Position numbers and translations under genes: made by a program. The notes under the pieces were generated by a model, which saw nothing but the letters and a program-made list of their open reading frames with translations, did not search any database and had not been told where the DNA came from. From Marinoscillum sp. (GTDB taxonomy: Bacteria; Bacteroidota; Bacteroidia; Cytophagales; Cyclobacteriaceae), in NCBI GenBank assembly GCA_024305105.1, contig JAMWZA010000026.1, positions 1 through 47,522 of the forward strand: a DNA stretch of 47,522 bases, in the 5' to 3' direction. Positions 7,927 to 16,219 of the stretch are shown piece after piece. Numbering within the stretch: the stretch's first letter is position 1; each line of letters opens with the position of its first letter.

Positions 7927-8694
7927 TTAAATCGTTTTCCCCGACACCAAAAAATAAGGATTTAATAGGTCCTCTTTATTGTAGATTACTCGGTCAGTCG
8001 TGTCCTTCTGAACCACTGTTCCCCCGGCTTCCTCAACAATGATCTGCGCAGCGGCCGTATCCCACTCCATAGTCGGTGCATATCTTGGGTACAAATCTGC
8101 TTGCCCTTCAGCGACCATCAACAATTTCAACGAACTGCCTTTAGACACCACTTCCGGTTGGTCTAGCTTATCTAGGAATTCCTGAGTGTCAGCGTTCAAA
8201 TGTGATCGAGATGCAACCACCTTTAGCTTGCTTTCAGTCATCCCAAATCTATTTACCTGAAGCTTCCTGCCGTCTTTAAAAGCTCCTTCACCAGAAACGG
8301 CCCAAAACATTTCCTTAAGAACAGGAGTATAAACCACGCCTAAAACTACTTTAGAGTTGTTTACTAAAGCAATATTGACGGTAAACTCACCATTTTTTTT
8401 GATAAACTCTTTTGTGCCATCTAGTGGATCAATCATCCAGAAGTACTCCCAATCTTTTCGCTCTTCAAAAGGAATTTTCGCACCTTCTTCACTGAGAATT
8501 GGAAGGTTGGTTTTTTCTAAATAAGATACAATGACATTGTGGGATGCTTTGTCTGCCAAAGTAAGTGGCGAATCATCTGCTTTTGCTTCCACCGAAAAGT
8601 CACCACTTTCATAAATCTTGATAATCTCTTCACCAGCCACTTTAGCTGCAGTTTTGGCTATCTCAATTAATTTTGGTAAATCTATTTGGCTCAT
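7927..8694 (-). CDS. cysQ: 3'(2'),5'-bisphosphate nucleotidase CysQ
   Basis: 255-residue inositol-monophosphatase-family enzyme. The metal-binding motif DPLDGTKEFIKKNGEFTVNIAL is the CysQ form (DPLDGTKEF), and the C-terminal metal site is EWDTAAAQIIVEEAGG. An N-terminal Glu of the active site is in LSEEGAKIPFEER. The enzyme removes the 3' phosphate of PAP, the by-product when PAPS is used by sulfotransferases or PAPS reductase. It is the last of the sulfate-activation genes, 156 bases after cysN. That gap holds a heptanucleotide repeat array directly after the cysN stop and nothing else recognisable. Length is normal for the family. Confidence 0.93.
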   Translation of the reverse strand: MSQIDLPKLIEIAKTAAKVAGEEIIKIYESGDFSVEAKADDSPLTLADKASHNVIVSYLEKTNLPILSEEGAKIPFEERKDWEYFWMIDPLDGTKEFIKKNGEFTVNIALVNNSKVVLGVVYTPVLKEMFWAVSGEGAFKDGRKLQVNRFGMTESKLKVVASRSHLNADTQEFLDKLDQPEVVSKGSSLKLLMVAEGQADLYPRYAPTMEWDTAAAQIIVEEAGGTVVQKDTTDRVIYNKEDLLNPYFLVSGKTI

Positions 8695-8815
8695 AAGAAT
8701 TTAATAAAAATGATGATGAGGTCTTAGTCTTTGCTCCACGACTTCACTTTTTAGACTGAGAATACCTTCAAAAGCTCAATCCCCAGAAACATTAATGGGC
8801 TGATAGGTTTAGGAT

Positions 8816-8850
8816 AAGGCTAAAAGCTAATAGCCAAAAGCCAATATCTA
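8816..8850. repeat. Heptanucleotide repeat array abutting the cysN stop codon
   Basis: Five 7-base units on the plus strand, AAGGCTA, AAAGCTA, ATAGCCA, AAAGCCA and ATATCTA, with consensus close to AnAGCYA. The last unit ends one base before the cysN stop codon (8851-8853). A matching array lies two bases beyond the cysD stop. Confidence 0.8.
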
Positions 8851-10143
8851 TCAAACGATCATTCCAGCCGCAACAGTCTCATTAGTCGCTTCATCAACTA
8901 ATATCAGACTTCCGGTAATCCTGTTTTTTCTATACGCATCTGCCAGTAACGGCTTGGTCGTTCTGAGTTTCACTTTACAAATATCATTAGCGGTAACATC
9001 CTTATCCTCTTCATTTCTATGAAGGGTACTAATGTCTAATTTGTATGTGATTTCTTGAATCATCGTTTTCACCTCAGCAGTTGTATGTCGCAGGATGTAT
9101 TTAGCTCTTGGTTTTGGACCCTTTACATTTAACCAACAAAGCATCACCTCTATATCCTGAAGCATTTGTGGCTTATTGCCAGTTCTAACAATCATGTCTC
9201 CACGCCCGATATCAATCTCATCTTCTAGCTGTATGGTTACAGACATTGGCGCGAAGGCCTCCTCCAATTCACCATCATAAGTGTCAATGGATTTGATCTT
9301 TGAACTAAAGCCAGAGGGCATCACGGTAACTTCATCTCCGGGTTTAAAGACACCAGAGGCGATTCTGCCCGCATAGCCTCTATAGTCATGATACCTATCG
9401 TTCTTTGGTCTGATAACCGTCTGAACGGGAAATCTGCAATCAATATGATTGTAATCGCTTCCAATGTGTATGTTCTCCAAAGTATATAGCAGGGTAGAAC
9501 CCTCATACCAGGACATATTTTCACTCCTGTTTACTACGTTATCTCCGTTCAGAGCAGATATCGGGATGAACCGAACATCTTTTACTTCTAATTTAGATGC
9601 GAAAGCTTCATAGTCTTCCTTAATCTGTTCGAAAGTCTCTTCGGAATAGTCAACCAGATCCATTTTATTAATACAGACAATGACATGGGGGATTTTCAAA
9701 AGAGAAGCGATAATCGAGTGTCTTTGTGTCTGTTCAATGACCCCTTTTCTGGCATCTACCAAAAGCAATGCGCAGTTGGCCGTAGAAGCTCCTGTCACCA
9801 TATTCCGAGTATATTGAATATGCCCTGGAGTATCCGCAATAATAAACTTTCGCTTTGGAGTAGCGAAGTATCGATAGGCTACATCAATCGTAATCCCTTG
9901 TTCGCGCTCATCTTTTAAGCCATCAGTTAATAACGCCAAATCAGTGTGCTCCAAGCCTTTTCGCTCACTGGAAATAGCCACTTGATCCATCTGATCTTGA
10001 AATATTGACTTTGAATCAAACAGTAGTCGGCCAATTAAAGTACTCTTGCCATCATCTACACTTCCAGCAGTCGTGAATCGGAGTAGTTCCATATCTAGAT
10101 AGCTGTTGGCTTTTGCTCTTGGCTCTTGGCTATTATTGCTCAT
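8851..10143 (-). CDS. cysN: Sulfate adenylyltransferase subunit 1 (GTPase) CysN
   Basis: 430 residues, the length of a CysN without a fused APS-kinase domain. The GTPase motifs are complete: P-loop AGSVDDGKST (residues 26-35), G3 DTPGHIQYTRNM, G4 NKMDLV, then two beta-barrel domains. With CysD it makes APS from sulfate and ATP, driven by GTP hydrolysis. The start used is ATG 10143; an internal ATG at 10092 (MELLRFTTAG) also gives a complete GTPase. The first 17 residues (MSNNSQEPRAKANSYLD) are largely encoded by a heptanucleotide repeat, so they may be a recent addition or untranslated. cysD and cysN are usually adjacent; here a four-helix-bundle gene sits between them. Confidence 0.95.
   Translation of the reverse strand: MSNNSQEPRAKANSYLDMELLRFTTAGSVDDGKSTLIGRLLFDSKSIFQDQMDQVAISSERKGLEHTDLALLTDGLKDEREQGITIDVAYRYFATPKRKFIIADTPGHIQYTRNMVTGASTANCALLLVDARKGVIEQTQRHSIIASLLKIPHVIVCINKMDLVDYSEETFEQIKEDYEAFASKLEVKDVRFIPISALNGDNVVNRSENMSWYEGSTLLYTLENIHIGSDYNHIDCRFPVQTVIRPKNDRYHDYRGYAGRIASGVFKPGDEVTVMPSGFSSKIKSIDTYDGELEEAFAPMSVTIQLEDEIDIGRGDMIVRTGNKPQMLQDIEVMLCWLNVKGPKPRAKYILRHTTAEVKTMIQEITYKLDISTLHRNEEDKDVTANDICKVKLRTTKPLLADAYRKNRITGSLILVDEATNETVAAGMIV
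10100..10134. repeat. Heptanucleotide repeat array inside the 5' end of cysN
   Basis: On the minus strand the units read ATAGCCA, AGAGCCA, AGAGC, AAAAGCCA and ACAGCTA, the same family as the arrays at 8816 and 10531 but in opposite orientation. It covers codons 4-15 of cysN (residues roughly NSQEPRAKANSY). Confidence 0.75.
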
Positions 10144-10145
10144 AA

Positions 10146-10499
10146 TTAATTCTTTAATTTATTTCTTAATGCATTAATTTGTTTGGAGATCAGGTCAAGA
10201 CCTGACACAAATTTGTGATAACTCTCCGGGGTAAGGAATTTCAATCGATTAGCTATTATCAACTGAGTTTTTACCTCAAAAGCCGACCCCAGGGATACTT
10301 CTAAAAACCTAGAAAATTCTTTTTCAGAAGATCGGCTACACCCCTCAGCAAAGTTAGATGGAATAGAAACAGCAGCACGACGGATTTGAGATATCAGCCC
10401 AAACTTCTCTGAGTCGGGCCATCTTTGTGTTTGCTCATAGATTTCTACTACGAAATCTATGCCGTTGTTCCAGATGTCGTACTTAGTAAAATCCCTCAT
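10146..10499 (-). CDS. Four-helix-bundle protein (S23/23S-rRNA-intervening-sequence family)
   Basis: 117 residues with the family hallmarks: F-x-K-Y-D-I-W near the start, RWPDSEKFGLISQIRRAAVSIP, NFAEGCSRSSEKEFSRFLEVSLGSAFEVKTQL, and a C-terminal SGLDLISKQINALRNKL helix. The fold is a pentamer-forming four-helix bundle; members were first found in 23S rRNA intervening sequences, and a relative (Avd) works with diversity-generating retroelements. Here there is no rRNA and no reverse transcriptase nearby. It lies in the same direction between cysD and cysN, 2 bases before cysN, with related heptanucleotide arrays in inverted orientation on both sides. Function in this setting is unknown. Confidence 0.88.
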   Translation of the reverse strand: MRDFTKYDIWNNGIDFVVEIYEQTQRWPDSEKFGLISQIRRAAVSIPSNFAEGCSRSSEKEFSRFLEVSLGSAFEVKTQLIIANRLKFLTPESYHKFVSGLDLISKQINALRNKLKN

Positions 10500-10530
10500 A
10501 ATTTTATTGCTCTTGTCTAAAGCATAACGA

Positions 10531-10565
10531 ATAGCTAAAGGCTAAAAGCCAACAGTTAGTAGCCA
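10531..10565. repeat. Heptanucleotide repeat array next to the cysD stop codon
   Basis: Five plus-strand units, ATAGCTA, AAGGCTA, AAAGCCA, ACAGTTA and GTAGCCA. The array ends two bases from the cysD stop codon (10568-10570) and fills most of the gap to the four-helix-bundle gene. Confidence 0.8.
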
Positions 10566-10567
10566 AC

Positions 10568-11473
10568 TCAAAAATAACCCTGCTTCTTCCTGTCTTCCAT
10601 TGAAGTCTCCGACCTTTTGTCATCCTCTCTATTTCCTCTTTCAGTCTGTCTGGCGGCAGCAACTTCGTCCACAATTTTCTCCAATGTATCTGCATCAGAT
10701 TCATCACCTCCCGTAATGGTTATATCACCCAGTGTTCTAAATCTAATGCGTTTAGTAACTACCTCTTCGTCATCAGCTATCGTGATAAACTCTGAAACCG
10801 GTAACCAGGTATTGCTTCTTCTGATGACTTTACGGTCATGTGCGAAATAAAGAGAAGGTAATGACATGTTTTCTGAGAGGATATATTGCCAAACATCCAT
10901 CTCTGTCCAGTTACTCAACGGGAACACCCTAAAGTTTTCTCCTTGATGACACCTGCCATTAAAAATATTCCAAAGCTCAGGTCGTTGATTTTTCGGATCC
11001 CACTGACCGAACTCATCTCTATGCGAAAAAAAACGTTCTTTAGCTCGCGCTTTTTCCTCATCTCTTCGTGCCCCACCAATACAAGCATCAAATCCATGCT
11101 CTTCTATTGTATCAAGAAGAGTAACCGTTTGAATGGCATTTCTACTTGCATTTTTCCCTTTCTCTTCAGCCGCAGCACCATCGTCTATTGATTTCTGAAC
11201 GGACCCAACAATTAGCTTCACTCCTAATTCTTCTACATAATTGTTTCTGAACTCTATTGTTTCAGGAAAATTATGCCCAGTATCTACATGGACAAAAGGA
11301 AATGGAATTTTTGCAGGAAAGAAAGCCTTCCTTGCTAAGTGCGCTACGCATATGGAGTCTTTACCCCCTGAAAATAAAATTGCAGGGTTTTCGAATTGCG
11401 CAAAAACCTCTCGCAATATATAGATAGCTTCCGCTTCCAGTTCTTTAATATGTGTCAAATTATAGCTGCTCAT
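10568..11473 (-). CDS. cysD: Sulfate adenylyltransferase subunit 2 CysD
   Basis: 301 residues, normal length. PP-loop ATP-pyrophosphatase motif SGGKDSICVAHLA at about residues 35-47, then GGARRDEEKARAKERFFS and WNIFNGRCHQGENFRVFPLSNWTEMDVW, all typical of CysD. The C-terminus SMEDRKKQGYF is the strongly conserved tail. It is the catalytic subunit that adenylates sulfate to APS together with CysN. The start ATG lies one base after the cysC stop, so cysC and cysD are coupled. Confidence 0.96.
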   Translation of the reverse strand: MSSYNLTHIKELEAEAIYILREVFAQFENPAILFSGGKDSICVAHLARKAFFPAKIPFPFVHVDTGHNFPETIEFRNNYVEELGVKLIVGSVQKSIDDGAAAEEKGKNASRNAIQTVTLLDTIEEHGFDACIGGARRDEEKARAKERFFSHRDEFGQWDPKNQRPELWNIFNGRCHQGENFRVFPLSNWTEMDVWQYILSENMSLPSLYFAHDRKVIRRSNTWLPVSEFITIADDEEVVTKRIRFRTLGDITITGGDESDADTLEKIVDEVAAARQTERGNREDDKRSETSMEDRKKQGYF

Positions 11474-11474
11474 G

Positions 11475-12071
11475 CTACTTCAATTTCGTCTTTATTTGAT
11501 TAATCAATTCATTCAACGACTGCTCTACAGTCTTCCCCGCTGTTTCTATGTGGACATCAGGAGTGTCAGGAGCCTCAAATGGACTGTCTATTCCTGTGAA
11601 ATTTGGTATTTTACCGGCTCGGGCCTTTGCATAAAGGCCTTTGACATCTCTTTGTTCACAGATTTCTAGTGGAGTGTCTACAAATACCTCAATGAAATTG
11701 GCCACTCCAACCAACTCCCTTGCCTGCTGACGGTCTTCTTTGAAAGGAGAGATGAAAGCAGTCAACACCACCACACCTGAATCTAAGAACAACTTAGCGA
11801 CCTCTGCAATTCTTCGAATATTTTCTTTTCTACTAACATCAGAAAAATCTAAATCGCTATTTAAACCCGATCGCACATTATCACCATCCAGAATATAGGT
11901 ATGGTACCCTTCATTAAAAAGCCACGTCTCGAACGCCCCTGCCAACGTTGACTTCCCAGAACCTGAAAGACCAGTAAACCACAGAAGCTTTGGTTCAAAT
12001 CCATACTTTTGAATTCGATCCTTCAACTTTATTTGATGGTCATGAGGAATAATGTTTTCCTTATAATCCAA
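11475..12071 (-). CDS. cysC: Adenylylsulfate (APS) kinase CysC
   Basis: 198 residues. P-loop GLSGSGKST near residues 34-42, then LDGDNVRSGLNSDLDFS (the APS-binding DGDN-R segment), RREN-like RKENIRRIAEVAKLF, TAFISPFKEDR and a C-terminal KIPNFTGIDSPFEAP. This enzyme phosphorylates APS to PAPS, the donor used by sulfotransferases. The best start is TTG at 12071: no in-frame ATG follows before the conserved region, and an in-frame stop lies 24 bases upstream. The next gene upstream is the sugar-nucleotide dehydrogenase, 63 bases away. A palindromic CAAATTTG at 12111-12118 is one mismatch from the -7 promoter motif. Presence of a separate PAPS-forming kinase inside a polysaccharide locus points to sulfation of sugars. 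Confidence 0.94.
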   Translation of the reverse strand: MDYKENIIPHDHQIKLKDRIQKYGFEPKLLWFTGLSGSGKSTLAGAFETWLFNEGYHTYILDGDNVRSGLNSDLDFSDVSRKENIRRIAEVAKLFLDSGVVVLTAFISPFKEDRQQARELVGVANFIEVFVDTPLEICEQRDVKGLYAKARAGKIPNFTGIDSPFEAPDTPDVHIETAGKTVEQSLNELINQIKTKLK

Positions 12072-12134
12072 ATTATGATAGTTTATTCGTTAATAACTTT
12101 AATAGGAGGGCAAATTTGTTAAAAGATTTTTAAT

Positions 12135-13385
12135 TCAGAGACGCAGATCAGATATTTCTTTTGAAAGACAAGCTTTGATATCATAGATGATCGGCACTTG
12201 TGATCGAATACCTTCCCATTCCAGTTTCAAATAGTAATTATGAGATACAGCGAGAACAACTGCTTCATAGTTAGAAAATTCTGGTTTGTCAATTAACTCG
12301 AACCCATATTCCTGAACTACCTCTCCATGATCAGCTTCTGGATCATGGACATCAACTTCAATTTCAAACTCCTTTAACTCTTTATAGATATCAATCACCC
12401 GACTGTTTCGTATGTCAGGACAATTTTCTTTAAAGGTGATGCCCAAAATAAGTATGCGTGTAGTGGCATTCAGTAGCTTTGCTTTGGATAATCGTTTAAT
12501 CAGCTGCTGTGCCACAAAAGCCCCCATTCCGTCATTGATTTTCCTTCCGGAAAGAATTACTTGAGGATGGTAGCCAAGTTCTTCTGCTTTATAGGTCAAA
12601 TAAAAAGGATCAACTCCAATACAATGACCTCCAACCAGTCCAGGATGAAATTTCAAGAAGTTCCATTTGGTACCCGCTGCTTCCAGTACTTCTGTGGTAT
12701 CCAGACCCATTCGTTCAAAAATGAGTGCGAGTTCATTCACAAAGGCTATGTTGATGTCCCGCTGTGCATTTTCAATGACTTTCGCCGCTTCAGCAACTCG
12801 AATTGATGAAGCCAGATGAGTCCCTGCAGGAATGATCGATTGATAAAACTCATCAATTTTTATAGCAACCTCTGGATTGGAACCACTGGTTACCTTAAGA
12901 ATGGTAGTTAGCCGATGGGTCTTATCTCCCGGATTGATTCTTTCAGGAGAATATCCACAAAAGAAATCCTGATTAAATACCAATCCACTTTTTTCCAACA
13001 CAGGCACACAAACTTCTTCAGTACAGCCCGGAAATACGGTGGACTCATACACCACAATACCCCCTGGTGCCAATACCCCAGAAATCAATTCTGAAGCAGC
13101 AATAAGTGGACCCAAGTCTGGTTTTTTATGGGCATCAACAGGAGTAGGAACTGTGACTATGTAAAAATCACAGCTCTTTAAATCTTCTGCATTATTAGAA
13201 AAAATTAAAGATTTGGATTGCCCCAGTTCATCAACCGAAACTTCGTTCGTTCTGTCTGTACCAGATTTAAGCTGCTCGATCCGCGTATTCGAGATATCAA
13301 ACCCAACAGTTTCATATTGTTTTCCAATCTCTACAGCCAATGGAAGGCCCACATACCCCAATCCGATAATCCCTACTCGATACAT
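12135..13385 (-). CDS. Nucleotide-sugar dehydrogenase, WbpO/TviB type (UDP-N-acetylhexosamine 6-dehydrogenase)
   Basis: 416 residues. N-terminal Rossmann motif IGLGYVGLPLAVEIG (residues 6-20), a central helical domain with GYSPERINPGDK, and the catalytic Cys in GGHCIGVDPFYL. The GHCIGVDP form, rather than GGSCFPKD, marks UDP-N-acetyl-sugar dehydrogenases such as WbpO, TviB and WbpA. It would oxidise C6 of UDP-GalNAc or UDP-GlcNAc to the uronic acid in two NAD-dependent steps. The WbpP-type epimerase in this locus (5726-6685) would supply UDP-GalNAc. It starts 11 bases after the decarboxylase gene stop, in the same operon. Exact substrate is inferred. Confidence 0.88.
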   Translation of the reverse strand: MYRVGIIGLGYVGLPLAVEIGKQYETVGFDISNTRIEQLKSGTDRTNEVSVDELGQSKSLIFSNNAEDLKSCDFYIVTVPTPVDAHKKPDLGPLIAASELISGVLAPGGIVVYESTVFPGCTEEVCVPVLEKSGLVFNQDFFCGYSPERINPGDKTHRLTTILKVTSGSNPEVAIKIDEFYQSIIPAGTHLASSIRVAEAAKVIENAQRDINIAFVNELALIFERMGLDTTEVLEAAGTKWNFLKFHPGLVGGHCIGVDPFYLTYKAEELGYHPQVILSGRKINDGMGAFVAQQLIKRLSKAKLLNATTRILILGITFKENCPDIRNSRVIDIYKELKEFEIEVDVHDPEADHGEVVQEYGFELIDKPEFSNYEAVVLAVSHNYYLKLEWEGIRSQVPIIYDIKACLSKEISDLRL

Positions 13386-13396
13386 TTAATTACAAC

Positions 13397-14341
13397 TCAA
13401 GACAAAACCTTTTCTTTGAAATAATCAAGCGTCGGCTTTAAACCTTCAGCTCGGGTATATTTTGGCTCCCAATTCAATAATTTCTTTGCTAAAGTGATGT
13501 CTGGCTTTCGTTGTTTGGGATCATCTTTTGGTAACGGTTGGTAACTAAATTTAGACTGAGATCCAGTCAACCGAATAATCTCTTCTCCGAATTCATTAAT
13601 GGTAATTTCCTCCGGGTTACCAATATTTACAGGCTGAGCATAATCACTTTTCAACAATCTATAGATCCCCTCAACCAAATCATCCACATAGGTAAACGAT
13701 CGTGTTTGGCTACCATCTCCGAATGCCGTCAAATCCTCTCCTCGTAAAGCTTGCGAAATAAAAGCAGGCAGTACTCGACCATCATCGAGTCGCATCCTAG
13801 GCCCAAAGGTGTTGAATATTCGTACAATCCTGGTCTCTAAACCATGGAAGGTATGGTATGCCATGGTCAATGCTTCCTGAAATCGTTTAGCCTCATCGTA
13901 AACTCCGCGTGGCCCTACTGGATTCACATTTCCCCAGTAATCCTCCGTTTGGGGATGGATTTGTGGGTCGCCATATACCTCAGAAGTGGATGCAATCAAC
14001 ATTCGAGCTCCTTTATCCTTTGCCAGACCAAGACAATTCAAAGTGCCTAATGATCCCACTTTCATGGTTTGGATAGGCATTTTTAAATAGTCAATAGGAC
14101 TAGCAGGTGAAGCAAAATGGAGGATGTATTTCAATTCTCCAGAAACATGAACATATTTAGAAACATCGTGATGTTGAAATTCAAAATCTGGATGTCCCAT
14201 TAGGTGCTCAATATTGGCTATATCTCCAGTTAGAAGATTGTCCATTGCTATGACATAGTACCCCTCCTTAATGAATCTATCACAAAGATGTGATCCTAGA
14301 AACCCAGCTCCACCGGTGATTAATACTTTCTCTTTACTCAT
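13397..14341 (-). CDS. UDP-glucuronate decarboxylase (UDP-xylose synthase)
   Basis: 314-residue extended SDR. NAD motif [14 protein letters not shown], the family-specific [15 protein letters not shown], the catalytic [10 protein letters not shown], and [15 protein letters not shown] with the YxxxK pair. [16 protein letters not shown] and [18 protein letters not shown] are typical of soluble UXS enzymes. It converts UDP-glucuronate to UDP-xylose. Its ATG overlaps the stop of the UDP-glucose dehydrogenase (ATGA), so the enzyme that makes its substrate is translated just before it. Confidence 0.93.
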   Translation of the reverse strand: MSKEKVLITGGAGFLGSHLCDRFIKEGYYVIAMDNLLTGDIANIEHLMGHPDFEFQHHDVSKYVHVSGELKYILHFASPASPIDYLKMPIQTMKVGSLGTLNCLGLAKDKGARMLIASTSEVYGDPQIHPQTEDYWGNVNPVGPRGVYDEAKRFQEALTMAYHTFHGLETRIVRIFNTFGPRMRLDDGRVLPAFISQALRGEDLTAFGDGSQTRSFTYVDDLVEGIYRLLKSDYAQPVNIGNPEEITINEFGEEIIRLTGSQSKFSYQPLPKDDPKQRKPDITLAKKLLNWEPKYTRAEGLKPTLDYFKEKVLS

Positions 14342-15651
14342 GGTTTTACTGTTCCTCTTCCAACACTATAATAGGTAAACCCTAGCTCCTCCATCTGGCT
14401 CAATTCGTAAAGATTTCTGCCATCGAAGATTACTTTATTGCTTAATGAAGCCTCCAATTTGTCAAATTCAGGAGTTCTGAAAACTGGCCATTCGGTCATA
14501 ATCATCAGAGCATCAGCATTTTCTAGCGCATCATATTCGTCCTTAGCAAAATAGATTTTATCCCCAAAAACCCCTTCCACGTTTTCCATCGCCTCTGGAT
14601 CATACGCTTTCACTTTGGCTCCCATGGATAAAAGCTTGGTGATATTTTCTAACGCAGGTGCTTCCCGAATGTCATCTGTATACGGTTTAAAAGCAAGCCC
14701 CCAAATAGCGATCGTTTTTCCAGATAGATCATTGTTGAAGTATGCTTTCAATGGATCAATCATTTTTTCCTTTTGTGTTTGATTGACTTCCATAACAGAT
14801 TTCAAAATTTTGAAATCATAATTCACCTGGCTAGCAGACTTGGCCAGTGCCTGAACATCTTTCGGAAAGCAACTACCACCATACCCTATTCCAGCAAACA
14901 AAAACCGTTTACCAATACGCGTATCTGTTCCAACCCCTTTTCGGACCATATCCACATCAGCACCCAGAAGCTCACACATGTTGGCAATCTCGTTCATGAA
15001 CGTAATCTTTGTCGCCAGGAATGAATTGGCAGCATACTTGGTCAATTCAGCCGACTTAACATCCATAAAAATGATTGGATTCCCCTGTCGAACAAAAGGT
15101 CCATATAGTTTTTCCATCACTTTGGTAGCACGCTCTGAAGCTGCTCCAATAACCACTCTATCTGGCTTCATGAAGTCTTCAACCGCAACACCTTCTCTCA
15201 GAAATTCCGGATTTGAAACCACATCAAAGTCCACTTTGGCATTCTTGGCAATTGCCGCATGTACTTTATCCGCTGTACCTACTGGTACGGTGCTTTTATC
15301 GACAATTACAGTATATTCTTCAAGTATTGGTCCAAGATCATCGGCTACTTTCAATACATATTTCAAGTCTGCAGAACCATCTTCACCCGGAGGTGTTGGT
15401 AAAGCTAAAAAGATAATCTTCGCACCTTTGATCCCTTCTTTCAAGTCAGTGGTGAAATCTAATCGGCCCTGACGAAGGTTTCGTTCAAAAAGAACTTCAA
15501 GACCAGGTTCGTAAATGGTGATTTTTCCATTTTTAAGTTTTTCTACCTTGTTAACGTCGATATCCACACAGGTTACATGATTACCTGTTTCGGCAAAACA
15601 AGTTCCTGATACCAATCCAACATAGCCCGTTCCAATTACTGCAATTTTCAT
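14338..15651 (-). CDS. ugd: UDP-glucose 6-dehydrogenase
   Basis: 437 residues. [17 protein letters not shown] at the N-terminus, [37 protein letters not shown], and the active-site Cys in [14 protein letters not shown]. This is the class II bacterial UDP-glucose dehydrogenase, oxidising UDP-glucose to UDP-glucuronate with two NAD. It feeds the decarboxylase gene that overlaps its end. It lies 28 bases after rfbC, in a run of same-strand sugar-nucleotide genes. Length is normal. Confidence 0.95.
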   Translation of the reverse strand: MKIAVIGTGYVGLVSGTCFAETGNHVTCVDIDVNKVEKLKNGKITIYEPGLEVLFERNLRQGRLDFTTDLKEGIKGAKIIFLALPTPPGEDGSADLKYVLKVADDLGPILEEYTVIVDKSTVPVGTADKVHAAIAKNAKVDFDVVSNPEFLREGVAVEDFMKPDRVVIGAASERATKVMEKLYGPFVRQGNPIIFMDVKSAELTKYAANSFLATKITFMNEIANMCELLGADVDMVRKGVGTDTRIGKRFLFAGIGYGGSCFPKDVQALAKSASQVNYDFKILKSVMEVNQTQKEKMIDPLKAYFNNDLSGKTIAIWGLAFKPYTDDIREAPALENITKLLSMGAKVKAYDPEAMENVEGVFGDKIYFAKDEYDALENADALMIMTEWPVFRTPEFDKLEASLSNKVIFDGRNLYELSQMEELGFTYYSVGRGTVKP

Positions 15652-15679
15652 CGTTTATCTATTATGTCAATGTTTAAAA

Positions 15680-16219
15680 TCAAAACACATGCGCCTCATT
15701 TAGTGAAGGCTGATTCTTGTCTTTTTCAGAAATAATGGGCAAACCTATTAAACCCCAATCAATTTTTAGTTCTGGATCGTTGTAAATTAGTCCAGATTCA
15801 GCTTCTGGCTGATAAAAGTTATCAACCGCGTAGTAAAATAATGTCTCATCCTTTAATGTATAATAACCGTGAGCAAACCCTTTTGGAACAATCAAAAAAG
15901 TATCTCGGCTATCAATTTTTAAAGTAAAATGTTGCTTGAAAGTTGTTGATTCCTGGCGTAAGTCAACCACCACGTCAATAACCGAACCAGACATTACCCC
16001 TACTAACTTAGTCTGAGCATAAGGTGACTTTTGAAAATGCAATCCTCGAAGAACATTCTTCTCAGACTTAGCAAAATTTATTTGTTTTACCTCAAAATCA
16101 ATCCCAGCTTTGTTCAGTTCTCGTTGATTGAATGATTCAAGAAAAAACCCTCGATCATCTCCGTGAACCTTAGTTTTAATAATAAAACAATCTTTAAGAG
16201 GTGTTTCTACTATTTCCAT
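15680..16219 (-). CDS. rfbC: dTDP-4-dehydrorhamnose 3,5-epimerase RfbC
   Basis: 179 residues of the RmlC cupin fold: [19 protein letters not shown], the catalytic His in [46 protein letters not shown] and [10 protein letters not shown]. It overlaps rfbA by 10 bases and belongs to the rfbBAC run. It epimerises dTDP-4-keto-6-deoxyglucose at C3 and C5. The usual fourth gene, rfbD, is not next to it; ugd follows instead. Confidence 0.95.
   Translation of the reverse strand: MEIVETPLKDCFIIKTKVHGDDRGFFLESFNQRELNKAGIDFEVKQINFAKSEKNVLRGLHFQKSPYAQTKLVGVMSGSVIDVVVDLRQESTTFKQHFTLKIDSRDTFLIVPKGFAHGYYTLKDETLFYYAVDNFYQPEAESGLIYNDPELKIDWGLIGLPIISEKDKNQPSLNEAHVF

Noticed and set aside
10146-10499. Four-helix-bundle gene as part of a diversity-generating retroelement
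   Set aside because: No reverse transcriptase or template/variable repeat pair was seen in the window.
10917-11097. Minus-strand frame inside cysD in another frame
   Set aside because: It lies wholly in cysD, which has full motif support.
14978-15472. Plus-strand 164-residue frame opposite ugd
   Set aside because: ugd is clearly the coding strand with all motifs; the antisense frame is Ser/Thr-rich and without domains.
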